Positions 52,059 to 63,589 are shown, numbered from the stretch's first letter. The stretch is DNA of 64,000 nt from Rugalucina vietnamica (GCA_964017185.1 OZ024875.1:46951986-47015985); one strand, 5' to 3'. Program-made: numbers and translations. The notes: generated by a model not told the origin, from the sequence alone.

Positions 52059-55052
52059 CAAGCAAGTTTTAATGATGTAAATAGTGCCACCCATAACAAA
52101 ATAAATGGTGGAAATTTTAAGGTTTTTAACAAGAGTTTTAATCAGTTGAAAATTTTATATACAAATGCTGATTGTTTCACTGTTACAAAACAAACTGAAC
52201 TTAAATGTTACATTGAAGACAAATCTCCAGACATAATAGCAATAACTGAAATTTTGCCGAAAAACACGAACTTCGATATAGATAGTTCGCACTATGAAAT
52301 CGAAGGTTATTCTATGTTTACTTCAGATCTAACAACTGGACGTGGATGTGCATTATATGTCAAATCTGAAATTCCTGTAACACTTACAAAACTTAACAAT
52401 GATTTCCAAGAATGTATATGGTGCAATATAAAATTGACTGGTTCTGATAACCTTATGATAGGGTGTGTATATAGGAGTCCCAGTAGCAATTCAGATAACA
52501 ATCAGAAACTCTTAGAAATGTTTTTAAATGTCAAGGACTTAAACCCCAGCCACTTGTTGATAATGGGTGATTTTAACCTGAAAGAAATTGACTGGAACAT
52601 AAATAATTCAAGATCTACTGAAGTACATATTGCATCCCAGTTCCTGGAGTGTGTCAGGGATTGTTTTTTATATCAACATGTCAAGAACTATACCAGGTAC
52701 AGATCTGGGTTTGAACCATCATTACTAGACTTAGTATTCACTAACGAGGAAAACATGATTGAATCCATAAACCACATGTCAGGGCTTGGTAAAAGTGACC
52801 ATCTTCAACTTGAGTTTATATTTAACTGTTATACTGAAATTACACAAACATTGGTTACAAAATTAAATTTTTTCAAAGGAAATTATACCAGCTTGTCTGG
52901 AGAACTTGCCCGTTTGAATTGGCTCCAAGAATTCAATGGATGTGACTTATCTGCCTCATGGGAAAAACTTACAGAGAAATTATCCAATTTAATAGAATCC
53001 CACATACCAGTGAGTAAGGTTTCCTCTGGGTCGGCTAAGAAGTCTCCATATATAACCCAAAGATGCCATGAAGCTATCCGAAAAAAGCATACCAAATGGG
53101 AAAAGTATCTCCACTGTAAAACAAATCAAAATTATGAAATTTATAAAGAATCTAGAAACATTGTAAAAGCTGAAATGCGAAGATCTAAATATGAGTATGA
53201 AAAAGACCTGACCACCAAGATAAAAACTGATTCGAAATTGTTTTGGAGTTATGTAAGATCTAAACAGAAAACCAAGGGGAAACTAGGGCAGTTAGAAACA
53301 GAAAATGGTACCCTGACCAACGATAGTCTAGTTAAAGCAGAGGTGCTGAACAGTTATTTTGCAAGTGTTTTTGAAACAGAAGATCCAGGAGCTCTCCCTG
53401 AATTTATTGATAGAGATTTTGATGAAGTTTTAAGTCATATTGAAATAACAGAAACATTAGTTGAAAAAACAATAGATCGTCTAAAACCTTCAAAATCACA
53501 AGGTCCAGACAATATTCATCCAAAATTAGTGAAAGAGTGTAAAAAATCAATAATAACACCATTAACTATGATCTTTAAAAAGTCATTACAAGAATCTGTT
53601 TTACCCAGTATTTGGAAGCAAGCAAACGTGACTGCAATTTACAAAAAGGGACTTAGAACAAAACCACAAAACTACCGCCCCATCAGTTTAACATCGGTTC
53701 CATGCAAACTTATGGAGAGAATTATAAGAGACCACATAGTTGAACATATGACAAGAAATGATTTTTTTAGTCCCTTTCAACATGGTTTCGTATCTGGTAA
53801 ATCTTGTGTAACCCAATTATTAGAATTTCTTGACAACCTAACAGAGGCACTAGATCAAGGTGATGACGTTGACATTATTTACTTAGATTTTTCCAAGGCC
53901 TTCGATAAATTACAACATAGAAGATTAATGAAAAAGTTATGGGGATATGGAATTCGTGGAAAAGTATACAAATGGATCAAAGAATTTTTGGCAAACAGAA
54001 CCCAGCAAGTCGTCGTGGATGGACAATCATCCAGTACTAAGCCAGTCACATCTGGAGTGCCTCAAGGCAGTGTCTTGGGACCCATTCTCTTTGTCATTTA
54101 CATAAATGACCTTCCAGATGTCATACAGTGCTGCATACGACTTTTTGCTGATGATTCAAAGATTTATTGGAGAGTATCAAGAATAGAACACGTTGAAATT
54201 CTGCAATCATGCTTAAACAAGGCTGTAACATGGGCCGATATCTGGGAAATGTTTTTTAACCTTCTGAAATGCCATCACCTTCATGTAGGGAAAAATTCTA
54301 TGGGACAAATTTACACAATGCAGTCACCAGATGGAGAAGTCAGGTTAGAAACGGTTGAATCAGAGAAAGACTTAGGTGTAATCATTGACAGTGCTTTATC
54401 ATTTGGAGAACACATTGGTAGTAAGATCTCAATTGCCAATAGAAACCTGGGACTAATTTTTAAAACATTCACATTTATGGATAAAGATATGTTTCTAAAT
54501 CTTTTCAAATCATTGGTGAGACCACACCTGGAGTATGCCTCCACTGTGTGGTCACCACAACACAAAAAGGATATGATTGCAATTGAAAATGTTCAACGAA
54601 GAGCAACTCGAATGTTATCATGCTTGAGAGGTAAAACATACCCAGAAAGATTGAAAATTCTAGGCTTGCCATCATTAGAATACAGAAGGGAAAGGGCTGA
54701 TATGGTTCAGGTTTATAAAATCATGAATGACATTGATATGGTAAACAAAGAGAAACTGTTCACAATGTCGCAGTATACAGGAACACGAGGTCACTCTTTC
54801 AAAATCTACAAGAAAAGGTTTAGACTGAATATCAGAGGAAATTACTTTAGCAACAGAGTTGTAGAGCAGTGGAATGAGCTCCCAGAACATACTGTTATGG
54901 CACCCACTCTCAATAGTTTTAAGAGTAGACTTAATAAGTGTTGGCATGGGCATCCCCATAAGTTCAACCCCTGGTGCTATATTCCCGGCGAAAGGACAAG
55001 ACACTGGCAAAGACATCCAAACACATCAACAGAGGTTGCAGAGCCTAATTAG
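52059..55052 (+). CDS. Non-LTR ORF2: endonuclease-reverse transcriptase with no usable ATG
   Basis: The frame is open from the codon after ORF1's TAA to 55052. The endonuclease starts at ILYTNADC (about 52149) and runs through ITEI, YRSP, GDFN, LDLVFTN and SDH. The reverse transcriptase has SGVPQGSVLGP and FADD (54144-54155), followed by the usual C-terminal thumb region. The first in-frame ATG is at 52314, inside the endonuclease and past its first two catalytic motifs, so a protein starting there would be broken. Expression therefore needs read-through of the TAA (next codons CAA GCA), non-AUG initiation, or this copy has lost its start. Otherwise intact, about 998 codons from the stop. Confidence 0.9.
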   Translation, partial: QASFNDVNSATHNKINGGNFKVFNKSFNQLKILYTNADCFTVTKQTELKCYIEDKSPDIIAITEILPKNTNFDIDSSHYEIEGYSMFTSDLTTGRGCALYVKSEIPVTLTKLNNDFQECIWCNIKLTGSDNLMIGCVYRSPSSNSDNNQKLLEMFLNVKDLNPSHLLIMGDFNLKEIDWNINNSRSTEVHIASQFLECVRDCFLYQHVKNYTRYRSGFEPSLLDLVFTNEENMIESINHMSGLGKSDHLQLEFIFNCYTEITQTLVTKLNFFKGNYTSLSGELARLNWLQEFNGCDLSASWEKLTEKLSNLIESHIPVSKVSSGSAKKSPYITQRCHEAIRKKHTKWEKYLHCKTNQNYEIYKESRNIVKAEMRRSKYEYEKDLTTKIKTDSKLFWSYVRSKQKTKGKLGQLETENGTLTNDSLVKAEVLNSYFASVFETEDPGALPEFIDRDFDEVLSHIEITETLVEKTIDRLKPSKSQGPDNIHPKLVKECKKSIITPLTMIFKKSLQESVLPSIWKQANVTAIYKKGLRTKPQNYRPISLTSVPCKLMERIIRDHIVEHMTRNDFFSPFQHGFVSGKSCVTQLLEFLDNLTEALDQGDDVDIIYLDFSKAFDKLQHRRLMKKLWGYGIRGKVYKWIKEFLANRTQQVVVDGQSSSTKPVTSGVPQGSVLGPILFVIYINDLPDVIQCCIRLFADDSKIYWRVSRIEHVEILQSCLNKAVTWADIWEMFFNLLKCHHLHVGKNSMGQIYTMQSPDGEVRLETVESEKDLGVIIDSALSFGEHIGSKISIANRNLGLIFKTFTFMDKDMFLNLFKSLVRPHLEYASTVWSPQHKKDMIAIENVQRRATRMLSCLRGKTYPERLKILGLPSLEYRRERADMVQVYKIMNDIDMVNKEKLFTMSQYTGTRGHSFKIYKKRFRLNIRGNYFSNRVVEQWNELPEHTVMAPTLNSFKSRLNKCWHGHPHKFNPWCYIPGERTRHWQRHPNTSTEVAEPN

Positions 55053-55240
55053 ATGTTGACGTCGTAAGAATCGTAAGAAAAAACGTGGCTTCAGCCATAT
55101 CAGACACACTGTGACTTAATTGCGAAATTGTGTGTTTTCAATTTTCAATGAATTGTGGAATTTCAATGAATTATGCTCGGATCCAAATTTATTGAATCCG
55201 AGGTTTATGGATCCGGTAACTTGAATCTTGAATCTTGAGT
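55053..55240 (+). other. 3' UTR and TTGAATC tail of the second non-LTR element
   Basis: Ends in ACTTGAATCTTGAATCTTGAG (about 55218-55238), a heptamer tail in place of poly(A). Contains the inverted copies of 48171-48203 and 48755-48785. Confidence 0.6.
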
Positions 55241-55445
55241 AGAAATTCTGCCAATCCTGGCACACCTCCACACGCTGGAGTAGCGAATAAAAGGATCACT
55301 TCTAAAATGGTATTCCACCACCCTATTTACAGTTTATATATGTCTCTATTTTCAGGTTATAATCAGTTCATATATGATTTCTAAAAGTTCTGGATAAAAA
55401 AACGTATAAACCCGCTAAGTTGTGTCCTGGATAACCTCCATACCC

Positions 55446-55967
55446 CTAACCACAAGTCTTTTTCTTTCTGATTCGCTGGGGGACTAAGGCAAGTCTCTTA
55501 TAGCGTTCACAATGTAACGTATAACAGAGTCTTCTACTGTGAAATTCTATTGTCTCTATTATATGATGGTTACGTTTCGGGGTAGACAAGTATAGAGCAC
55601 TACAATCTAGCACTATCTGAAGCAAGTCTCTAGGGTGGTTAGCAAGCTGAGGATCATGCAGGCTACTATATAAGCCGTTAATAATGTCCAATATAGACTG
55701 TCTAGCACTATGCAAAGCCGGACAACACAACAGAAAATGTTCAGTATTTTCGATGTCAGTCTTACACAATAGACATGTTGGTTCTATCTCGTTCTGGTTG
55801 AATGCTGATCTGTTACATTGCAGAATGTAAGTGCCTGTCACTAGTTTCAGCTTGGTAGTTATCCGTGGAATCTCTCGAGCGTTACCAATCGTACGTATAA
55901 CAGGATGTCTTCTACCATAGCGAAATTCACCAGCATGTAGATGACGCAGACTAGTATACATCTCCAC
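55446..55967 (-). pseudogene. C-terminal zinc-finger tail of a non-LTR reverse transcriptase
   Basis: An open frame of 173 codons without a convincing start. It contains KLVTGTYILQ and a C-x2-C...H-x4-C finger (CLLC, EHFLLC), the typical C-terminal tail of many non-LTR polyproteins. RT and endonuclease are absent upstream on this strand, so it is a 5'-truncated remnant. It belongs to a different family from the two intact elements, which lack this finger. Confidence 0.65.
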
Positions 55968-56205
55968 ACTACGACCGATTCTAGTCGTCCAGTAACTGTT
56001 GACTTGCTTATTGACTGTTCGTTAGCCGCCCTTGGGTAGACTTAATAAATTTTCGTTTCTTTATACCTTGCATGCCGCACTTTTGAAGTGGTGTAAGTCC
56101 TTGTCCTTCAAGCTTGAATGGGCTTGTCAACTTCTTCTTTCAAATCTACTTGGAGTTTGTTCGCTTCTGGTCGGCATTCACATCTTAAATTATAATTCCA
56201 CATTG

Positions 56206-56242
<37 letters not shown>
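56206..56242 (+). repeat. A37 tract
   Basis: Pure A run, preceded about 160 bp upstream by an AATAAA (56042-56047). It may be the poly(A) end of a retrotransposed sequence on the plus strand. Confidence 0.7.
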
Positions 56243-56244
<2 letters not shown>

Positions 56245-57140
56245 TGCAAGAGTAAAGTCATTCTTCAGAAATAACTATCCGCAACTTGAAGAGTTCTAAC
56301 AGAAAAACATGTTATCATGAAGTTCTTTATCTAAACAATCGCTAGAGTGTACTTCAATTTGCATCCGTTAATGATGAGCTAGGTCAAAACACAACTCCCA
56401 TGTAATGCATGACATGGGCAAAAATGTGACCATTGAAAACAAAATGCCTTTACCTTTTCGTAATATGCAAAAAAATGATAGGAAGCGGTGCCCTTGTATT
56501 GTACTGTCTTCGAAAACAACACCCCTATACCTCTTCATGACCATTGTCGTAATTGTCATTGGAAAGAACATGTTATGACCACGGCGACTTTCACGGTGGT
56601 ATGCAGGCAATACTCTAACCACTCCGATGAGTAACGTAGCACTGAGCCTAAACTGTGATACCAATATCTATATAGATTTTAATACACATTATTCACCCGC
56701 CCACCCCCTTCACCCCGACCAGTTTAGACTAGTTTTACAGGCGTCTAACCTCAGTTTGAAACTTTTGTCCATTTTGCTGTTCGTCTATTTAAGTTCATAT
56801 TCTACTATATCATCAATGAATTTGGTATAGAAATCAGACTCCAATCGTCAATGCAACAATAATGAATTATCAATAAGCATTAACTGTTGTTTATGTATGA
56901 ATAAACTAGTCATTGAATATCTAACCCATCAATGATACTGTCATTGTCACAAATCATCTTAGATTTATAATTTCAGTTCAGCACTTGCGAGAGCAAGGTC
57001 ATTCTTCAGAAAAAAAAAAATAAGAAAAAAACTATCCGTAACTTGAAGAGCTCTTTCTTCAAGACATGGCATTCTGTAAACAGAAGAACAACATGATATC
57101 ATGGATGTCTGTATAAACAAAAGCTAGAGTGGTACTTGTA
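56243..57140. repeat. Direct repeat pair
   Basis: 56243-56345 and about 56984-57140 share ACTTGC(A/G)AGAG, GTCATTCTTCAGAAA, AACTATCCG(C/T)AACTTGAAGAG and GCTAGAGTG(G)TACTT in the same order. Non-coding. Confidence 0.65.
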
Positions 57141-57651
57141 TAATATTTTTTTAGTTGATAGCGAAAAATGAAATAGTCACCGCCTGATTCAGATTCAGAT
57201 TCAAAGATGCCCAAAACATGAAGGATTATAACAGACATGAAATAAAAACATAAATACAACGACATCACTAAAGAACATGTATATGTACTAGTGTATCCAA
57301 CCACTCAACTTCACAACACTGTCATCATGCCATACCAATTCACAACCCTGCTTTATAATCTATGTTATACATATATGCATCCAAGGAGCACATTCAGATG
57401 CTGGACAATGTTGGTCACAGTCGGAATCAGATTGTGATTGCCTTCTCGTGGGTGGGGGTGATGGGCGGCCGAAAAAATTGTCATTAAAAATATAGATTGG
57501 TATCACATTTTAGGTGTCAGTGCCACGTTACTCACCGTAGTGGTTAGAACATTGGCTGCATACCACCGTGAAAGTTGCCGTGGTCAGTGACAATTACGAC
57601 AATGGCAATTATTTTCTAATGACAATTACGACAATGGTCATGAAGAGATGT

Positions 57652-57655
<4 letters not shown>
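56528..57655. repeat. Inverted SINE-like pair (~165-bp arms)
   Basis: 56528-56690 and 57485-57655 are reverse complements with a small indel. Landmarks: CTCTTCATGACCATTGTCGT, CTTTCACGGTGGTATGCAG, TGATACCAAT. The right copy reads GTAGTGGTTAGAACATTGGC, an A-box-like stretch, so each arm may be a SINE. The motif GACAATTACGACAATGG is duplicated in the right arm. Confidence 0.7.

Positions 57656-57702
<47 letters not shown>
57655..57702. repeat. T48 tract
   Basis: Pure T run at the end of the inverted SINE-like arm. Length is assembly-sensitive. Confidence 0.8.
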
Positions 57703-57705
<3 letters not shown>

Positions 57706-58254
57706 GTATAAGACAAATTAACTCCATGAAGCTGATGCTAAACAGTGTAAACAATAATGTAATGTCTGTTGTTGCTACATGCATTTGTCATCCTTTCAGG
57801 TCTATCTTACCAAAATGTGAATGTTTAATATGCACAGTGGAAACATACATGCCTATATAATTGAATCAGAAGTTTTGCGTCCAGCATACTTACTTCACGA
57901 CTTTAAATGCGTAGATACATGTATACGTATTGTTGTAAATAGAAAAGTGTGTCAGATTTAACTATCTATGAGTAAGTATGAAAAATATGACTTTTTTGTG
58001 TTATGACGTATGCGCGTTCTTGAGTTAATTGCAAAGCCTGTGCGTTTCCATGGAATTAAATCCACAATATCTTAATTTTAATGTGAATATTTCTGGACTA
58101 TTTTCTCTACTAGTGACAAACCCAAGTTATATCAAAATGGTTTCATAACGGCTTGTATACAGTTTCTCAAAATTTGTCTGGCACTTTAACGACTATCAAT
58201 TCTGTGGGTGTTTCACCAAAAAACGAGAGTAATTGTAAAGCATTCAACACGCAC

Positions 58255-58293
<39 letters not shown>

Positions 58294-58600
58294 CATTCAT
58301 AAATTGCAGATTGTCTAATGTTCTATTTGAAGATCACACTGCAAACAGTCACGTAAATCGCAGGGGGATTCCACCGTTTTATCATATTAAATAATACATA
58401 TATATCATAACTACAAATTGTCGTCAACTGAGACCACAACACCGTAATTGTTTTAAGGAAGATAAGAACCTTTAACCAATATTGTGTTTCACAATCATCT
58501 ACTTATAAACCACAAAGGAGGTCTATATCTCTATTTTGAATCTAAATATATAAAGTTCAGCCTATAAAAAGACAAGTGTTGTCTATTTCAGTCGTCAATG
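57703..58600. other. No gene seen; T38 tract
   Basis: AT-rich. T run at 58256-58293. No coding region is supported. Confidence 0.4.
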
Positions 58601-58629
58601 ATCTCGTGACGTATGAGTCATTTGTTGAC

Positions 58630-58898
58630 AAAGTTTTAAACGGCTACAACTACGTCATAGTATTTATCAAATATCGTAACAATGGGCGACCTTGAACGAG
58701 TCGCTGAGAAAAAAAAAATCACTTTTTGGGATCACTTTCAGCTGCAGTGGTCTGTTTTATTTTATTTCATTTTATTTTATTTTTTAATCGAAGTTTTGTT
58801 TAAATTACTTGTTTGTTTTAAACGGTTAAAACCACTTCATAGTATCGAATATCGAATATCGTAACAAGGGGCGACCTGGAACGAGACGTTGAGACATT

Positions 58899-58947
<49 letters not shown>

Positions 58948-58990
58948 GAAAAAAGCTCACTTTTAGCTGCCGCCGAGTGTTTTAAATTAC
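58630..58990. repeat. Tandem duplication of ~185 bp with an A43 tract
   Basis: AAACGG(C/T)TA(C/A)AAC, TCATAGTAT, AATATCGTAACAA(T/G)GGGCGACC, GAACGAG(T/A)CG and AGCTGC recur in both halves (about 58636 and 58817). In the second half the A-run after GAGAC has expanded to A43 (58900-58942) from about A10 in the first. Confidence 0.75.
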
Positions 58991-59284
58991 TTGTATACAT
59001 GTGCGCATGGTACTTTCTGTATATCTATAGCATCTACAAGGCTTGCCCCTGAAAAGCATGATGATAAATGATAATAAATTGACCACCTCGACGTGATCTT
59101 TTGCTGCTGACCATGTACAAAATCAACAATAATTATAATATAAACAAACCAACAAAATGATTTCATTCGCCCCCAGAAATGTTCTTACTCGCCTTGTCTC
59201 ACCGTGTGTTTAGCTCGAACATACATGTAAACGATTCGTTTTATATTTACATAGCTTAATAAAATGACGTGTTTGGACAGTGTT

Positions 59285-59436
59285 CTCGCGATAAACGCCC
59301 GATGAGGTCTCATCAACTGTATGAAGGAAAAAGAATCTGCGAATCTGAAAGAAACCACAGAGAACGCAAAGCCAATTGCAAGACCAATGGGCCCCAACAG
59401 ATTCCATGACATTGACTTGCTCTACTTGCAACTTCT
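59285..59436 (+). pseudogene. Decayed copy of the C2H2 tail at 59624-59839
   Basis: About 150 bp are nearly identical to 59635-59764 (GAGGTCTCATCAACT, AAAGAATCTGCGAA, GAAACCACAGAGAACGCAAAG, CAGATTCCATGAC), with indels that break the frame. It stops just after the first cysteine pair. Confidence 0.6.
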
Positions 59437-59623
59437 CGCATCTTGCCAGATTACTACAACATTCCTATGAGTATTAGCTAGTTTCCATAACTATCTTGGT
59501 GATGTCGTGTAGAACTCGTAGGACATGTTATTATAACTCGTAATAACTCATGCGCCAAGCTACGAGTCATGATATGCACTCGTAGTTTCAACTCCTGAGT
59601 ATGTGACAGCTTCTTAACTTTTA

Positions 59624-59839
59624 GTGATCAAAGTGGCGAGGTCTCATCAACTCAATGAAGTAAAAAGAATCTGCGAAGCTGAAAGAAACCACAGAGAACG
59701 CAAAGCCAAGCCCAATGGGCCTCCAACAGATTCCATGACAATGACTTGCTCTACTTGCAACCGACAGTTTAGAGCTAGAATTGGCCTAGTCAGCCATCAA
59801 CGAACTCATCTACACACACGAACCTTATTAATGAAATAA
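59624..59839 (+). pseudogene. C2H2 tail of a lost non-LTR protein
   Basis: 71 codons ending in CSTCNRQFRARIGLVSHQRT-H, a C-x2-C-x12-H-x3-H finger. This RIGL-SHQRTH form is typical of the extreme C-terminus of certain endonuclease-RT polyproteins, so a 5'-truncated LINE remnant is more likely than a stand-alone gene. No start or promoter is supported. Confidence 0.55.
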
Positions 59840-61527
59840 TGATGATCTTTCTCATTAGTGAGAGACGAACGACCACCTTAAAACAAAGATGAATCCATAA
59901 CAATGCTAAATCTCAGAAGAGAAATGAACTCAATAATCTGACATTTCAGCAGAGGAAACATGAGAAATAGGGAGACATTTCCATCCGTGTTATTCTTAAA
60001 AAAAATGTTATATACATGTAACTATGCACTCGGATCCAATAAATCCGAGCTATGCATTAAATTTTACAAGTACCAGCTGAGGGTATCTGTGATCAAATAG
60101 TGTACGTATTTTGCGATAACATCATCTCTTAGAATTCTGGCTTTCCTTTTCTTTTGAAAGCTATGCATGTCTTTTTCCGTCACCACCCGAGATTCTCACG
60201 CGCAGAGCGTTAGAATAGAGATTACCCGGAACCGAGCACACGATGTTTGTGTTAGTAGTCAAAATTTCTGCAAGCGCCCAAGTGACTCGGTTTAATTGTC
60301 ATTGGATTTCGCGTCTTTCCAAATAAAAAGGCGAGGAGCTACAAAACTTCAACTTAAAAGTCTTTAAAATTATCTTTTTGGTCAAATACTTAGAGGTAAC
60401 AAATGCATAATATTTAGATTTAGCCCTTACATATACATTGAAGCCCAACAAATATCCTTGAACCCCCATAAGTCGATACCATAAGAAGTTATTGCTTAGA
60501 AATAAACATGAAAATCAAATGATAAAACAACTAAACCACTCTCATCAAAGTGGATCAATGCCTTGGCAATTATTTTCCATCAAAAAACTTGAAATAACCC
60601 CATAAGACACCACAAGGTAAGCTTTTTTCTGGATGACCCCAAATTCAAAATGGCGACTTGCTATACCCCTAAAGTCGATACCTCGGTATGTCACTCATTC
60701 TCTAGGAGCCAAGGAAAATATGTTTCGTTTAAAGTGTTTAGGTGATACTTAAAAGGCACTATATTACAATATAACAAATAAAAACTGTGTCAAGAATGAA
60801 TGTGGGCAATTATTTATGCAAAAGTAGCAGACCTTTGTTAAATTTGCCTAAAATTATGTATGTTCCTCTTGAGAGTGAGCACAGTTAATAAAAAAAGCTG
60901 CAAGAGGCGTGTTATCAAGCTATAAACACGAAGTCACTTCTCTAAGTTACGAGAACAATGCAATTTATTTGGTTGCATTTAGCATTCTATTATGGGATGG
61001 ATTAAAATGTGTGGAAATTGACTTTTCTATATCCAAAATTCTTCCCCATAGCATTAAGCAGCACAAGACTGATAAATACATGTTTTTCGTCAAATGCCTA
61101 ATTTGTTTGACATGTTATGCTAGACTGTTATGACTGAAATGTAAACAAAAGCAGACGTACAGAGATCAAAATCTTTCTTTTGTTTATTACTGAAAAATTA
61201 AATGCTTAGCCTGGGACAAAAAAGGTAATAGTACAAATGCTGAATATAGGCATAGGAATAAGTTTTTGGTGTAGAACTTGCCTGTGTGAAGCAGGTTTTC
61301 TTTCATTTGGAGTTGTAAGTGAAAATACTATGACAGTAAAAAGATTCCCACAGCCACGTAACGAAAGGTGACGTTCAAACATGACATGGAACAAAACAAA
61401 TATGGTATCGACTTTAGGGGTGTATCGACTTTAAGGGGTTGAACGCTATGTTAACAGGCCACCGTCAAAAAATGGGGGTCGCATGAAAATGTGTTTGGCC
61501 TTTGGGCCAATCATTTTCCTGGCATAA
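59840..61527. other. No gene seen
   Basis: AT-rich. Contains CTCGGATCC...ATCCGAG (about 60028-60050), also present near 55177, and scattered short open frames without recognisable content. Confidence 0.35.
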
Positions 61528-62520
61528 ATGGCTTGCCTGATGGAATCATGCCTTTTTGCAGATGACACAGCTCTATATCTCACAACTAAGGGCGAGGAAG
61601 ACAGCCCCACACTTCAAAAACACCTCAATGTCAGTGTGGGAGTTGAAGTGGGGATATGCAAATGCCAGGTGGTACAGGTGACACGTTTAATCAAAATACA
61701 TTCTTCAGGGTCAGGGAAACAGTTATCAGTACCAGATACCTTGGAGTCTATATTAGAAGCCATATCTTATGGAACCCCACATTGATCAAGTTGTTGGACA
61801 TTGATCGTTTAGGCAGTTGGGCTAGGAAATGGGGAATGAGATTTCAACCCGTCAAATGCAACATGATGCACCTGACAAATAAACGGTCTAGTAAGATACA
61901 GGCTTACACCCTTGAGGGCACTGTACTGGAAAGCGTTGAAAGCATAAAATACCAGGGTGTAACTATCACAAATGATTTGCAATGGAATACTCATATTTCC
62001 AATGTTTGTACAAAGGCAAACAGAACTTTCTGATTCTTGAGGAGAAATTTGTATTCTTGTCCCCCCAGATGTGAAAGAAGCAGCTTATAAAGGACTGGTG
62101 CGGCCGGTCTTGGAGGAATATGGAAGCTCAGTTTGGGACCCTCACGCTCTTGGCCTCCAGAAAGAACGGGAAAAGGTCCAAAATCGTGCGGCAAGGTTTG
62201 TGACGGGAAATTATGTTTTTGAAACTGGGAGCATGACTGGCATTTTAGGTCAACTGAAATGGGAATCTCTTTTAAGAAAAGGAGGAAGGATCGTAGACTT
62301 GTATTGCTATCCAAAGGTCTAAAGGGTAAAGCCAGAATACCCACAGATGACCTTATCCCAAAGAATAGGCGTTGTAGAAATCAACACTCTTTGGCTTTTC
62401 AGATACCTTCAGCTAGCAAAGAAGCGTACAAAAGTAGTTTCTTTCCACTGACTATCAGGGACTGGAATGACCTCCCTGATTCTCTTATCTCCTCTGCCGG
62501 AATGTCTGATGACTGTTTGT
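61528..62520 (+). pseudogene. 3' half of a Jockey/CR1-like reverse transcriptase, frameshifted
   Basis: Homology starts just before the catalytic FADDTALY (about 61555) and continues through WARKWGMRFQPVKCN, SIKYQGVTITNDLQWNTHIS, LVRPVLEEYGSSVWDPH and IRDWNDLPDSLI. It shifts among the three plus-strand frames (breaks near 61660-61785, 62033 and 62300) and has stops, so it is dead. It resembles the 2A element at 43.8 kb (same order of motifs) but is a different copy, 5'-truncated. Confidence 0.8.
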
Positions 62521-62849
62521 CCCAAGTTCGCATCTCTTGTGAGAGCCAGGGACTAATTTCCCTCCTGGCGAGGTATTGTCAATTTGGCGTGTCACCAGTA
62601 AACCATTCAGATTCAGATGCAAACCGGTCTGTAGAATACATTCGCCACATCATTATAAGTACTTTATTACAGCAGGGTTTCCACTGATTTTTTAAATTGA
62701 GGTTACACTGGCTTAATTTTCTTAATTTTATACCCCCTAGAGGGTTTGCAAATTTTTGGGATACATGTACATGTATGACAAATTTTTGGTATAAAAAAAC
62801 AAAACCATGGTACAGGTTAAAATCAAAGTCAGGGCATCAGCCTATAACA

Positions 62850-63497
62850 CCCTCGTCAGGCCCCAGTTGTAGGCTCTCTGTGGCATGGGACCTGCATACC
62901 AAAGAGCATATCTCCAAAATGGAAATGGTCCAGCAAAAGGCTGCTCCCTGGACGTCTATCAACTTTGATAGCAGGGCATCTGTAAAGTTCTGTGATGTTA
63001 GACAAACTTGGCTGGAGAACATTTAAATCAAGATGAGTAGAGGCCGGTATTTATCTTTTTTTTTATAAGATTGTGTATGGGCTGATAGCAGTCTCTCTCT
63101 CAGATTATGTGCAGTATAACAACAGATACTGCCATTCTATGACCTTCAGGCTGGTGTCCGCATCAACAGATATTTCAAGTATTCTTTCCCCTTGCCATAG
63201 TTCAATGGAATGCCATCTTACAATCTATTGTTTGCTTACAGAGCTTGGATGCCTTCAGAGGTGCATCTGTAAGCTGCAACACTCTCGACCATAATCACCT
63301 AAAGGCTTGTTTTTAATCTGAATTTAGCTACTATAATCTACTTTAACCCATCATCTGTTTTTATCCTACACTATCACACTTCTTTCTTGGCTAAAGTTTC
63401 ATCCTTTTAAACTGTCTGGTACTAACAGACTATGCGCAACCCTGCCTAGAATGTCCACGAGGGCGTATGACAGTATATATTAATATAGATAGATAAT
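62850..63497 (+). pseudogene. Second decayed RT 3' end with GATA tail
   Basis: Starts in a LVRPQL-like region (about 62843), with MEMVQQKAA and a later FFPL-WN-like segment near 63180-63215 after frameshifts and stops. The end TAATATAGATAGATAGATAA (about 63480-63497) matches the tandem tail type of the intact element at 47.5 kb. Confidence 0.6.
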
Positions 63498-63589
63498 CAG
63501 CATGAGACAGGGGTTTTCCTGTTTTGTGTGTCAATTTGTGTGCTTCAGGCAGAACTAGTATTTTGAACACATTTCTTTTCGAGAGTGCA

